DNA of 64,000 nt from Calendula officinalis (lineage: Eukaryota; Streptophyta; Magnoliopsida; Asterales; Asteraceae). The stretch lies in the NCBI GenBank assembly GCA_963853835.1, contig OY970823.1:49141808-49205807 (forward strand). The letters are read 5' to 3'. The position numbers and the translations under genes are program-made. The notes under the pieces are model-generated. The model was not told the DNA's origin. It did no database searches and saw nothing but the letters and a program-made list of their open reading frames with translations. Positions 37,074 through 49,929 of this stretch are shown piece by piece (within the stretch, counting starts at the first letter, position 1; each line of letters begins with the position of its first letter).

Positions 37074-40000
37074 TTAAGATTGCAATTTCTTCTTGTAATC
37101 TTGGAAAGTGCCACTAAAAGGTGTCACCCTGCCTTCAGACACTGCCCACAACTGGTCAACGCTGCCCGAAATCAAATGCTCATCGTGACTTACCTGTAAT
37201 GTAATATAATGTTAGTTATTACAACTAAAAAATCAGACCCATAAAATGAAAAGGTTTACCATCAGAACTCCTCCTTGGAAGAGAACAAGTCCCTGTATCA
37301 ATGCTTCCACAGCATCCAAATCCTACAATTATTCATACAAATTAAACGGTGTTTAGTAAAATAAAAACAAAGTGAGATAATGGTGGAAACTTACAAGATG
37401 ATTTGATGGTTCATCCAGCAATATGATGTGAGGCTTTTTAAAGGTTATCTTTGCAAATGCAACCCTACTTTTCTGACCACCTGACAATCAAACCACAGTA
37501 AAAAAAAATACAAGAGAATTAATAAATGAAGAAACATACCAGACAAAGTGTACATTGGTTGAAGAGCTAGATTTCCAGTTACACCAAAAGAACCTAAGTG
37601 ACCTCGAAGCTTTTGTTCAGGCACTCCCTGTCATAAAATATAATTAACTTAACCTAAATTTACACACAAAAAAAAGTAATAATAAAAAAGTTGATAGATA
37701 TGAACATACTGGGAAGCAACGCATCATATAGAGAAGTGGATTTGAGGTTAGGTCAAGCCCATCCACGTGATGCTGACTGAATACAGCAATACGAACCTGT
37801 TGATTGATGAACACTCAACTCAATCAGATTAATAAATTAAAATTAAAATTAAAATAAAAGTCAAAATTATTGGTTTATATTTACCTTAGCAGAACGAAAA
37901 ACTGTCCCTGAGCTTGGTTGAAGCTCCCCTGAAATTAGCTTAAGTATAGTGGACTTACCAATTCCATTGGGGCCCACCACTGAAATTACCATAGTTAGAA
38001 ACCCAAGCATGCGAAAGTATATATACAGATATGTATATAATGACACAATTAAAAAAAATAAAATTGTAAAGCATTATCCTTACTTGCTACACGGCTGTCC
38101 AAATCTATACCAAAATTCAAATTCCTGAACAGAATTGGGCCTCCAGGATACCCAAATGAAGCATCACTGCAATCAGATTTGATTATTATTAAATTCTTTT
38201 TAGTTAAACTAATTTTAGACATATCTAAGTTGATATATAATATACAGATGTAACAGAAAACCTGAAACTGATTATAGGTGCGCCAGGTCTATCATCTGGT
38301 GTAGGAAATTCAAACTTGTAACTGCATACACAAAACAAATTAAGATATAAAAAATACAATACACAAAATGTTATTTCTAATTGTGTATGGTACACACTCT
38401 GGATCATTCACAACTTCATCAACATGCCCTAAACGTTCCAGAGCCTGAAAATATAAAATTAAAATGTCACTTGATGATATATTATTAATAAGTTAAATTA
38501 AAGTCTACCTTGATTCTAGATTGAACAAGAGACGCACGTTTCGCGTTGTATCGAAATTTATCAATGAAAGACTGCAATCAAAGATAGTAATAAGCATGAA
38601 TTATTCAATTTATTTGAAATCATCATAATGAATTTATATTTTGAGGGTTAAATCAAAACCTGCATATGTTCTCTTGAACGCTCATTAGATTCAAATGCTT
38701 TTTGCTTGTTTTTAAGAAGCTCAGCTCGTGTTCTCTCAAATGTGTCATAATCTCCTTTGTATGTAGTCAGTTTCTGCCCTTGAAGGTACAAAATATCTGT
38801 AACTACCTGCAATCAAAATGAAAAAGTAAATAATATTATACAAACAATGCAATATAAAATATAAATAATTACCGTGTTCAAAAATTCCCTAGCATGAGAA
38901 ACAACAATAAATGTTTTCGGCCATTTAGTCAGATAAGCTTCTAGCCACAAAACCGCATGAAGATCAAGATGATTCTGCACAAACAATACTCTTTTTTATC
39001 TTAAGAATTTACTACCAAAAAATATAAAATTTACTTATTTTTTTAATTTTCACAGACCGTAGGTTCATCAAGTAGTAACAAATCAGGCTCAATGAAAAGT
39101 GCACGAGCAAGAGCTATTCTCATTCTCCACCCACCAGAAAATGCTCGTGTTGGTTTCTTCTGCATTTCTGGTGTGAAACTCAGACCCTAAAATATTAAAT
39201 TAAATCATTTCATTAAATAATCAATACAAACTAGATATTGAATAATCATTAATTATAGAGATTAGGGAGCAAACCGCAAGAATAGAAGCTGCACGAGCCT
39301 CTGCAGTATAAGCATCAATGAACTCTAATCTTTTGTATATCAGTTCAAGCTTGTGTGCAATTCCATCATTATCATTAATCAAGCTCGGGTCCTTTTTTTC
39401 TTCAGCCTCCAGCTCAGCATCTCTCTGTAATTTTAGCAAACGGGCTTCTTCTTCCAAAAGCTTTGCTCTTTCCACGTCAGCATTAAGAACACATTGTAAT
39501 GCTGACGTGTCATCCCCAACAACTTCTTGCTCCACATGCAATATCTGACAGTTTTTTGGAATACCTTCAATTGCATGCATTGCCATATATCTTAAGAAAG
39601 TTGTTTTCCCTGTACCGTTCCTCCCAACCAGACCTGTAAAATTAAATAAGAATATAGAATAAATGTCCATAATATAAAACTGTGCAATAAATTATTAAAA
39701 AAGTTACCATAATGTCGACCAAAAGAAAGTGTGACAGTACAATCAACAATAAGTTCACGTCCACCAACAGAAACATTAAAATTCTCCATATGAATATCTC
39801 TAACTGTTGTTCCTTCAGCACTATTGTCATGATTAACAGATACAACAGGCATTCCAGCTTTTGCTGCTTCCATTTCTGCTACATGCATTTGGTATTGCAC
39901 CTGATCATTATCAACCAACAATTAAACATCAAGAAAATAAAATTAGATGCTTTGTAGATATAGTCATATAGATATAGATATATTGTTGAAACTAACTAAC

Positions 40001-40722
40001 TTACCTCCCGTTGACGGTCATCCTTTCTTTTCCTTCTTTCAAGTTTGATTTTATCACGTTCAGTTAGCAAAGGACCATCAACTGGTTCAGGCTTCTTTTT
40101 TGGAGCTTTCACTTCCTCCATTCCCTCATTCATTCTAAATGGTGTAGCAAGACTTCTAACAGCTGGTTTTGTTTTAATCAAACCATGCTTTCCAAATTTC
40201 TCTGATAGTTTGCTACAAACCTGCAATAATTGATGATAAATTGATAATGATAATTAACTGATAAGATATATTCTTAGAATAGTAGTTAAATCCCAAATAA
40301 TGTTAAAAAAAAGCACAAATTTGGGGAGGATGAAATCAAAAACCAAAATACAGTCTAATTCGAACAGTTCAGAGTTTGAGCTGATTATATTCCGGTTTTC
40401 ACAAATTATATTTCGATGAAGTTAAGAGAAACAACAGATGTAAGTAAACACCGAACAAATTTGAGGAAAATTCAATAAAAAAGAAGAAAACGCGACGAAG
40501 TAATTAATAAGTACATACAGCATGACAATCAGAAAAATCAGTAACGCAGCCGGAATCGACAAGGAGTTCTCCGATAGCTTCAAAAGCGCCTTCGCCTTCA
40601 AATCCGAAATCAAAATCTTCATCTGCGAGGACATTGATTATGTAATCGATGATTGGCTGGTCCAGATCTTGTGCCCGTGGACCTAATACTTCGTGAACAA
40701 CATTGCTAGCTACTTCAGTCAT
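37074..40722 (-). CDS. ABCF3: ABC transporter F family protein (ABCF3/GCN20 type)
   Basis: Seventeen exons, 713 codons before the stop: 40519-40722, 40005-40220, 39708-39900, 39275-39633, 39058-39186, 38873-38974, 38660-38806, 38509-38571, 38398-38444, 38262-38321, 38084-38166, 37885-37979, 37710-37796, 37540-37627, 37395-37480, 37260-37322, 37074-37193. Phases agree throughout. ABCF proteins are soluble twin ATPases without membrane spans that act on ribosomes; GCN20-type members work with GCN1 in eIF2-alpha kinase signalling. Domain 1: Walker A GRNGTGKT (208-215), signature FSGGWR (340-345), Walker B LLLLDEPT (to 367). Domain 2: Walker A GPNGIGKST (537-545), signature LSGGQ (623-627), Walker B LLDEPS (645-650). 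The N-terminal ~140 residues are family-specific. Start MTEVASNVV is chosen by family. Intact. Confidence 0.96.
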
Positions 40723-42362
40723 TTTCGCCGGAAATTCAATACGGTGCCGGAACTGATAATCCGGCTGAGATTGAAAATGAAATCTTAAACCCTTTTCCAA
40801 GTGATTGGCTTTGGCAGAAGCAGTTGCGGGCCGAAAGAGACGAAACTTAATGGGTCGTCTGATACTATTCGAATCCAAGTTTGGGCCCATTATTCTCGTT
40901 TAATTAGAGGTGCAAAGATCAGTAATTTTCAAGTGTGGGTTCGGACCAAAAACCGGTTTCGTTTAGTCAACTTATGGTCAAAACCGGTTAACCGACTCGG
41001 TTTTCAAACGTTTTTGTGAGCTCTGGGGATTTAGCGGTTCAGGCCGGTTTAAACTTGTTCGGTGATCGAACCAAAAACCGGGTTGTGTACTGAATTTGGC
41101 AGGATTTGTTGTGTTTTCAAAATAAGCTAACATATCAAATACTAATAAAGCAACAAAAATAGATTTTAAAACATTAAAGTAGGAAAACACAAATAATCGT
41201 AATACAAAAGGTTGCATCGAAATCATAATAAAAATATAATGTTAAACAAGCTCGTCTTTGTAATATCGCAATACAATAGGTAGTTGAGTATTTTATTATT
41301 CTTGCCCGAAATTATTGCATAGTTCTTCTTTGGATTGAAGTTCTTCCAATATTAGAGATACCGCCATCCCTACCACTACTTCCAAGTTATGTATTTGTTG
41401 TTCGACACCCTCAAAACTCTCCTTCAAGTGATGAAACGTTTTGTAAACGTTCTGTTGCATCTAGATGGTTCTTCAAGCCAATGCAAACTTTTACTGACAA
41501 AGGCGCGAACTTCGATCTCTTTGGTGATATAACCATGTCACTAACACTAAAAGCCGATTTCGAAGCTACAACTGAAGCTTGGACACTTAGTAGATTTAAA
41601 GCAACGGCACACGTTATAACGGGAGCTAACTTGAGTTGGATGGCGAAAGACCATCTAGGGGTAACCTAGTCTTTTCACAACACATCAAAATAACCAATGA
41701 CATTAGTGGCCCAGGTGGTGAAGTAATGTTGGATTGGGCAATAAAGAAGATGCACGTGGCATCATATATGTACAACACCGTTTAATTGCTTCACTGTTAT
41801 ATCGAAAACGTCGTTTTGCTTCACAGTTTTACTGCGCCGTTTATAAACTCTAATGAACAGTACTTTGAACGGTAAATGTATTATAAAGGGAAAGGGGATT
41901 TTATGAGTACGAGAAAAATGAAATGTAGCTTTAACCTCTAGTAAAAATCTGCAGTGAAATAAGAATATGTCATGATCTTTAATAGTTTGCAATAAAATAG
42001 AAGACAGAAGGTTGAAATATTAATATTTAGTGGCCAAATTAGAACAAATAAAAAGTTATAATATGGTGTTTGAAATTAAAAAAGCAAAAAGTAGGGAAAA
42101 AGAAAAACAAATAACAATCCAATGTACAGTTACACTTTTCACCATTCAATGACATCTTATACAACAAAGAATATGGGGGAAAATCCCTCCCTAAAACTTG
42201 TCATAAATCTACAACTTAACCTGATCCTGAAAAACCCTAACCCTAACATTCCAACAACGTATTTGCTCAAACAGTAATCAATGTTTCAAACACCTCATTT
42301 TTAACATTGATCACTCATTTGTGCAAATGAGGGATTTGTGCTTAAAACTTACTGATAATAAT
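40723..42362. other. Intergenic region between the ABCF3-type and NLP genes
   Basis: The ABCF3-type promoter should lie here. About 40905-41090 is a CCGGTT/GGTTCGG-rich, hAT-like stretch starting TAGAGGTGCAAA. The remainder is AT-rich, and ORFs such as 41481-41669 have no recognisable homology. The NLP 3' UTR lies at the right end. Confidence 0.6.
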
Positions 42363-45300
42363 TTAATCTGAACTCTCACACGAGCTCCCAAGATTTGTCG
42401 ACAAATCATGAACTAAAAGCCTGATTATGTTACACCCAGATGAAATTGATAATTCCACACATTCTTGCAAATCCGCATCACAGACTATAAGAACCCATTC
42501 ATGATCATCATCAAGATACTTTATATCGAATGTACCGACATCCAACTTCAACCTTTTTGCAACTTCTTCTTTCAATGTAACAATACCCGAATTTGCACCC
42601 ACACGAAACCTAATTATATCTTCTCTATAACTCGCTTTTATTGTTATTGTTTTCATTTCTGTTCGGGCTGTGAATGGCTGTACCTTTGGGATAAGTTCTT
42701 GTACCTTTTCAGTGACTGGGCAAAGATTTGTTAGATCGTGTGAGCTTCCCGCATCCTCGATTAACATTCCTCTCAACGGTTCTTCGGTTTGTAACTCGGT
42801 AGCGGGACTCGGTGCTTTGACTTCAGACGGTTGACTTTCTGTTATTCCGATACATTTCTGGTTATGAGAAACGGTTGTAATTATGATTTTATGAGAATTT
42901 GAGGTTTGTTGAAATTAGTACCTTGGCATGATCTGTGAGAATTTGGGCTACCGGTGCTGGCTTCTCTGCTTCCAGATGTTTGATTGGTTGGGCTCTGATT
43001 GGTGGGACCCAGGTGGTCATATGGTTTGGACCCGGGTGACCCGTTTGGACCACCCGTGGGCCATGATGGGGAGTCAACACCACGAGGGAGTTGGTTGGTT
43101 GCTAAAGAAGGAATTGTGAATGTTCCTTCTGCACCGTGTACTGATTCGATTACTCGTTTTAGTTTTGTGAGTGAACGGTTGACTTTGTTGATCTTACGTG
43201 AAGGCCACCTTGAGATCCCGTGTTGTCTACATATTCGTTTCATTGTAGTTGGGCACACTGAAAAATCAGACATAATTATCAACAAAATTACTCCCAGGAC
43301 TTTGACTTTTGGGGTCAAACTCACTACCTATCAGCACACATATTGCTACAAATTTAATACTCCGTATCACAGTATTTATAATTGACGTTTCACTTGTCTT
43401 TCCCCAAATTCATAATGAATTGAATTCTTTTAAATAACTTAACACAATTATTATCATTGTAATTGGGTTGCTTTACATGTTGTAGCAACCATCACTTATA
43501 TTTTTACTAATTAAAGTAACCAAATACTCTCTCCGTCCCACCACATTTCTATTTTTATTTGTCCCAAAGATTATTGTCTACTCTTAAGTTTAAACCAATC
43601 AAAAAACATTTAAATAGAAAAGATAAAATTTGATTGGTGACATAGTTTAATTAAGAGTAAATTACACGAATAGTCCTTTAAGTTTATAGCAAATTTCACC
43701 AATGGTCCTTTAGTTTTAAAAAATTACACTGATGGTCCTTAGTTCTGGAAGGTTTTTCACCGATGGTCCTTTACACTAACTGACGTTAATTTATTCTGTT
43801 AACTCACACCATGTGCAATGCACATGAGGGTTAAAAAGTCATTTTTCATTTCTTTTCTTTTTATTCTTATACTAAAAACTTATATTTAAGATAAAAAAAA
43901 ATCAATTTTAGAATGAAAAGAAATTAAAAATGACTCTTTTACCCTCACATGCATTGCACATGGGGTGAGTTAACAACATAAATTAATGTCAGTTAGTGTA
44001 AAGGACCATCGGTGAAAAAACTTTCAGAATTAAGGACCATCAGTGTAATTTTTTAAAACTAAAGGACCATTGGTGAAATTTGCTATAAACTTAAAGGACT
44101 ATTCGTGTAATTTACTCTTTAACTAATGTATTTTTCTTAAACTATGTGTTTTTGTCCGTTCAGAATAATATTGGGATTGGGACGGAAGGAGTATTATATT
44201 TTGTTAGGTTGCTCACTAAACTATCATATATTTGCTATGACAACAAATAACAGTTCGGTTATCTACATAGCAAACAATGATAGTTCAGTGAGCGACATAG
44301 GGGAAAAAACGTTGGATACCTAAATTTGCAACAAAGTCATAGTTGGCTCCTATAACATGACAATCAACCCAAGTAAAATGATAAATATTGGTGTTCAATT
44401 ATGTAAAAGAATTCAATTTATTATGAATTTAGCGAGTGACAAGATAAAGAAAGAAAAAAAAAAGAAAAAATTTGTATAAACATACCACCAAGATTCTTTG
44501 CAGCATCTTTAAGACTCCCTGCAAAATGTTGTTGGAGTACCTCCAAACTAATCGATTTCTCAGCTTTCCCTCGTTTTCTCTCCGACTTCTTAACATTCTC
44601 CAATTTCTCACAATTTCCATTCACCACACTTAACGGTCCACCGTTAGAAATAACAGACTCCGATAACCGAAAAGACTGAAACCCCGAATCAATAACATCA
44701 CCATCAACAGACGGCTTAATAATCTCAACCAATCGACCATCTTCCCCAATTTCTTCACCAGAAGCAACTTTAAGACTCCTAAAATGTTGTTTCATTGAAG
44801 TCAACAACGACCCCAACATTTTATGCTGATCGTTACAGTCAACCATATTAGGCGGAAGAAAAAACTCCAAAATATAATCATCATCACCCGTATGACTACT
44901 CCTTAAGCAAATGGCAAAGGACCCAACTAACCCAAACAAACGGGCATAATGCACCAACGGGTACTCCGTTTTCCCGAAATGGGTTATATTTTCACAAAAA
45001 CACGAGCTACGGGTGGCGAAAGCTCGGCCAGCTACACCTTGACCTTTTTGTAGATGATGTTCGGCACATGCTTCACGAAATCCCCACATGTGTGCATCAA
45101 CAACATAAAAGGCTACATCGGTTGTTGACATGCAAACTTGGCCCATGCAACTGCCGTCAAAACTGCTGCAGCTTTTTTTAAAACCACCGCCATAGGCTAA
45201 CACACTTCGGTGTCTGCATGGGACCCACGTTTGGGCTAATGGGAAATTATGGGTTTCACAAACAACGGCTATTACTTCCAAGATTTCAGCTAATGCGTGT

Positions 45301-47611
45301 TGTCGGCTTTCGTTGCATATCTAGGTTACATAGGTACGCATTGAGAAAATTGTCAAGAAAAGAAAAGGAGAATAATTATAGAGTAAGTTACACAAATGGT
45401 CCTTTAGGTTTGTACCATATTACATAATTAGTCCTTTATTTTCATAAATTACAGTGATACTCCTTTTTTTAATCTACTAACACATTTGGTCTTTTAACTA
45501 AACAGACGTTAACTTTTTCTTGTCAAGTATGCTCGCGTGTGATGCAAGAGAGGGTATATATGTCAACCAATTTAAAAACCATAAAAAGCCGTTTGTTTGA
45601 CGGGAAAGTTTAACGTCTGTTTAGGTAAAGGACCAAACGTGTCAATAGATTCAAAAATAACGTCTACTAGTGTAATTTATGAAACTAAAGGACCAAGTAT
45701 GTAATATGATACTAACCTAAAGGACCAATTATGTAATTTGATCATAATTATATACTACCTCCGTATCAAAATAAGTGATACATTTGGAGAAACACGGTTT
45801 TTGAGGTAAAAGATTAAAAAATAGTTTAATATAGATTAAAGTGGTAGTTAGTGGAGAATGAGTCCCACTTATATTGAATTAAGTAATATTAATGATGTTT
45901 AAAGATAAAAGTAAGGGTAAAAGGGTAATTTCATTTTGTTAAAGTAGATAGTTAGTGGAGAAGGGGTCCCATTTTTTTGCCATATAAGGAAAGATTTTGA
46001 AGTGTATCACTTATTTTGTTCCACCCCTTTTAAGAAAGTGTATCACTTATTTTGATACGGAGGTAGTATTAGATATTATTTAATCTTACTGCTTGCCTGC
46101 GTATTCGGAGAATCCAATATGTTTGAGCTTTTCAAGTTTACTGCCTGCAATAACACTGAACCTTTATTATTTATTTCTCAAAATAATAAAAAAAGAAAAG
46201 GAAAATAGGAGAACCAACCTCGAGCGCTTTACAAACTTTATCAACTTCAGGAGCATAATTTATCTTCTGTGAAGTCAAAATCAACTCAAGAACACCAACA
46301 CACGATTGACCCGAGGGTTCAAACACGGGCAGAGCCAAAGTTCCCCGAACATTATAATTCAAAGCATGATTAAGCCGTTGATATTCTTTATCTGAATAAT
46401 ATTGCACATTTGGGGTCCATTCGGGCAGTTTATGTCTAAAAACCCGACCTGGTAACCCAAGTACTCCATCAGTCTCACCATCAAGAGAAAACACGTACAT
46501 TAAAGAAGCCATTCTGTATTGATGAAGCCCGGTACAATTCGGGTCAAGAACAAAGGGTTGACCCGAAGTTGTGAGAACGGTTCGACCCTTGTTTTTAACG
46601 GGTGCCCAAATTTGAGCTAAAACGTGTTTTTCACCTAATTCTATGAAGTAACGAAGTGCCATTGTCATTCGTTCTTTGATTATACACGTTGTGTCTTGAT
46701 ATTCTGATGGATTAATTTCCAAATCCGGCATGGATAGACGTTTTTTCATACCGTTGTTTGATGGTTTTCGGGGTAGTTGATCATGGTTATTACAATCTAC
46801 TTCCAAAAATAACAAAATTATAAGGTCACCACGGTTTTCATAATAAACCAAAAAGATATTAACTATTTTTTTATGTCGAAATCCTTATTAGATTAAATTT
46901 TGATTCATATTCAACTTGGGATTTATTTAAGACCACATTAAGTAATTTTAATCTCAACACGGCTAATTAATTTAACTTAAAAAACATGAGTTACCCAATT
47001 CAGACTCAAAAGCCCCAAAAATAGGCTAAAGAACGCCGTTATATCACACCATGAAAAGGTCAAAAAGGATGACCCGACCCGAATCCATGACCCAACCTCC
47101 ATATTTAACACTTCCGCTGCTTATTTGAAGCAGATTATTATTTCCTTGATTTAATCTTAGCATCATCACATATTTTCCGATGAATTTAATCTTATGACAT
47201 TACATAAAATCTTAAACTTATTTAAAAGCCAAATAGTATAAAAAACTGATTTTGAGCTTGAACGATATTATTAAATCACTTAAATCACAAAATAAAACAC
47301 ACGCACTAACCTGAAAGATGTCTGTGAGCAGCTCCGGCAGAGGTCAACGTCACATTTCCGGCGGGTTTATCGTCACCGGCGTTAAGCTCATTATTGTTAT
47401 TGTCATCGGAAAACGCCCACAAAGGGGAGAAAGACTGTTCCGTTGCCGATAAAATAAACGACGGCGAAGGGTCCGACGAGAAGATCTGATCGAAAGTCCA
47501 TGAACCGTCAAGGTCAAGATCCATAGTCATCATGACGGGAGGTAAGTCGTCCGTTGCCGGCGGTCGTATAAAAATATTATTTGAGCGAGTATGCTCGTCG
47601 ATTTGGGGCAT
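42363..47611 (-). CDS. NLP7: NIN-like protein (RWP-RK and PB1 transcription factor), NLP6/NLP7 type
   Basis: Six exons: 47311-47611, 46219-46799, 46097-46144, 44486-45320, 42922-43257 and 42363-42838; 858 residues. NLP6/7 proteins sense nitrate and activate nitrate-response genes through nitrate-responsive elements. Seen: N-terminal LDLDGSWTFDQIF and SPLWAFSD; the long GAF-like response region (CIIKERMTMALRYF, LPEWTPNVQYYS, TWVPCRHRSVLA, FDGSCMGQVCMSTTDVA); an RWP-RK domain with RWPSRK at 605-610, split by intron 4; the NLP6/7 phrase RGMLIEDAGSSHDLTNLCP; and a C-terminal PB1 domain from about 762 (KYLDDDHEWVLIVCDADLQEC). The last acceptor (after 42839) is set by reading phase. Intron 3 uses a GC donor. 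No lesion found. Paralogue choice between NLP6 and NLP7 is open. Confidence 0.95.
43527..44191. mobile_element. Stowaway-like MITE in NLP intron 4, with a second element inside
   Basis: Ends CTCTCTCCGTCCCA and, inverted, CTCCTTCCGTCCCA, with TA duplications at 43525-43526 and 44192-44193. This is the signature of Tc1/mariner Stowaway elements. It is interrupted at 43654-44118. Confidence 0.85.
43654..44118. mobile_element. Fold-back element nested in the intronic Stowaway
   Basis: Near-perfect inverted arms of about 150 bp start AGAGTAAATTACACGAATAG and are flanked by TTA (43651-43653 and 44119-44121). The arms carry repeated GGTCCTTTA words. The TTA duplication suggests a PIF/Harbinger origin. 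Confidence 0.85.
45381..45743. mobile_element. Related fold-back element in NLP intron 3
   Basis: Inverted arms begin GAGTAAGTTACACAAATGG and contain GGTCCTTTAGGTT, like the element in intron 4 but in a diverged form. Right border approximate; duplication unclear. Confidence 0.65.
45755..46066. mobile_element. Stowaway MITE in NLP intron 3
   Basis: Inverted ends CTACCTCCGTATCAAAATAA are perfect over about 27 bp; flanked by TA at 45753-45754 and 46067-46068. It lies just 30 bases from exon 3 (46097). Confidence 0.93.
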
Positions 47612-47995
47612 GATTTAAGCTCCGGCAAGTTTGTAGATAGAAACGGAGTGAAGGTAATGGACTTATGATGGTGGTGATTCCAAAGAAGTGGAATCTAATA
47701 GTTGGAGTTCGCTACTTGCAATTACAAAATTAAAAAGTGAAATTGTTAAAATTAACATAAATGGTTAAAATATTGGGAAGCCGTGATCCCACATCTCCAT
47801 ATCTGTTGGGTCCACACCAAGATCACAGCTCTGTTTTCTTGGAGCTCATGAATATAAAAATGGTTTTTGTTTAATAGTCCTCTATCGATTTTTTTTATTT
47901 TATTTATCTTAAAATTATTGTTAATTTTGAAATTTTGTCAGTCAAAAAATAATTTAGTTGTAAAGATGAAATTTTGTTAGTTATATAGTGACAAA
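47612..47995. other. Upstream region of the NLP gene
   Basis: The 5' UTR and promoter of the minus-strand NLP gene should lie here. No individual element can be named with confidence. Confidence 0.5.
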
Positions 47996-48113
47996 AGGGT
48001 TTTTGGCCTAGCGGTATCTGTTTGCCTCTCAACTTTGAGATCAGAGATTCAAGTCCCGTTATAAATATAGATTGTAATTAGGAGTATATTAGATTTGTCG
48101 TTTAAAAAAAAAT
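47996..48113 (+). mobile_element. tRNA-derived SINE upstream of the NLP gene
   Basis: A box TGGCCTAGCGGT (48004-48015) and B box GATTCAAGTCC (48046-48056) sit at tRNA-like spacing and are followed by an unrelated tail ending in an A run (to about 48113). No clear target duplication seen. Confidence 0.7.
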
Positions 48114-48346
48114 TGTTTAATACAATAAATATATTTTATTTTTTTAAATTATGTACTTCCATTATGTGGACAATAATGTTATAATAGAGGGAGTATAACT
48201 TTAATTATATATGTGATTATTTGTTTATTTATTGGTGAAAGAATTTGTCAAACTTGTACTTCAGGAGTACGTACATGCCTAATTTGTCAATCTCAGTCAT
48301 GATTACAGACCAAACCAGCCTAAGTTAAACTAGGTGAGGAGTGTTA

Positions 48347-48665
48347 GACCCTCCCAACGGTGCATCCAACTGGCGTTATCAGTTGTTGCCAAATCAGCGA
48401 CACGTCAGCTCACCTTCCAACCGACACTAAACTGACGTATCCATGTCAAAAATATCACTTTCCTTTACTTTTTTGGGACCCACCATTACAAAACACACAC
48501 ACAAAATACCCCTTTGGGCCCACGCACCAAACCGGCGCTTACCTCATCCCCCGTCTCCAAACCGGCGAGTGCCCTACCGACGGAAAAACTGCAAGGGATG
48601 TGCCAACGGTGTGAAGTACTGGCGTGCAAATGGCGGAGCAACTGACGCCACCGTTAACACCAGTC
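48347..48665. mobile_element. Harbinger-like MITE, copy 1
   Basis: 319 bp with termini GACCCTCCCAACGG / GACTGGTGTTAACGG and TTA duplications (48344-48346 and 48666-48668). Shares internal phrases (TGGGACCCACCATT, ACGTCAGCTCAC) with four other copies downstream. Confidence 0.85.
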
Positions 48666-48668
48666 TTA

Positions 48669-49292
48669 TACGTTCGTTAAAGACCATTTTGCAGTGCCAA
48701 ACGTACACTGTGAGTGGCGTCAAAATTACCATCAAAGTTTGATAACTCTCTCTAAGAATATTGGTGCATCTGCTTATTGGATTTTAATATAGATAACCAT
48801 TGGAGAGCCCAAGAGATGCCTTTCAAAACAATGAAATTGATTGTGGGGTTTATATATTACTGGTGGATGCTTAGATCAACTATGTTATGTCACCTTCTTA
48901 TGTTGGATTTTGAATCGACTTCGCAGTATAAAGAGTTATTACTTTTTGCCATCGAATAGTGGTAGTTGGTTTACAAGTTGACAAAGGAACCTTTTCAATA
49001 ATGGAATTATTTGTTGATTAATGTAAGGGAAAATGATCTCAAAAATTCCCAAGAGCAGCTAATTGAAAAATAATAACGAAACAAGAACATAAGAATATAC
49101 GTGAAACTCCGAAACTAGAAAAAAACACAAAATATGTTGTATGATAAATTGTTACAATCACGTATAATAATACTTAAAGTATATATTGACTGAGACAATT
49201 TGAAACTAAAGTCTTTGACTATGTGTAAGGGGTGACCATTATTCATTTGGTCACAGGAAAACTAGTCTTAGATCTCTCTTTTTTATAGCTAA
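48669..49292. other. Gene-free spacer between MITE copies 1 and 2
   Basis: AT-rich, with only short ORFs lacking recognisable domains. No feature seen. Confidence 0.6.
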
Positions 49293-49624
49293 GGCTTGTG
49301 CCAACGGAAAACTTCGGTAGAGTCTTCTCTACAATAAACGCCTTCTTTCCATTGGCACCACACATCAGTTGAGGCTCATCCCCATAACTCTTTGGTTCAA
49401 GGAAGAGTTGAGATGTTGAAATGGTGGGACCCTTTGTAATTTAATAGAGTATTTGGTATATTGTGTGTGTATATATTCTATAATGGTACATGGGGCCTAG
49501 AAAACTAAAGAAAGGGTATTGATGAAATGTGTATGTCAGTTGAATATCAGTTAAAGTGTGAGCTGACGTGACGCTGATTTGGCAAAAATTGATGGCGTTA
49601 GTTGCGTCACTGTTGGCACCAATA
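49293..49624. mobile_element. Harbinger-like MITE, copy 2
   Basis: 332 bp, GGCTTGTGCCAACGG at one end and the inverse of TATTGGTGCCAACAG at the other, with TAA duplications (49290-49292 and 49625-49627). Reads in the opposite orientation to copy 1. Confidence 0.83.
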
Positions 49625-49929
49625 TAAGGAGTCTCTTTTCCTTCATTCACCAATGCGATATGTTGATGCTACGTTCAATTTTCATGACCTATTTTGATAT
49701 GTTTATGCTACGTTCGATTGTTCTCATTTTTACTTTTGAAAATAAAACGAAGATATCATACTAGTGCAACATGAGTTATTGGAAATTAGATATGTAGTCG
49801 AATAGTATTGACATATAGTGTAAGTTCTAAGAAAAATAGAAACTCTAATCTTAGGGTTAATATTCAGGCCTTTTCGAACAGTGATTAGATATTAAATTCA
49901 TCAGTTTTGTAACATCACTATTTTCTTTA

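Noticed and set aside
41481..41669. 62-codon ORF in the ABCF3/NLP spacer
   Set aside because: Too short and without homologues I recognise; could be a fragment of an old retroelement but nothing supports it.
37074..47611. Functional cluster of nutrient-signalling genes (ABCF3-type and NLP side by side)
   Set aside because: Both genes touch nitrogen or amino-acid signalling in the literature, but adjacency alone is no evidence in a plant genome.
48360..48742. Overlapping ORFs of 84 and 99 codons
   Set aside because: They lie in the MITE at 48347-48665 and have no protein-like conservation.
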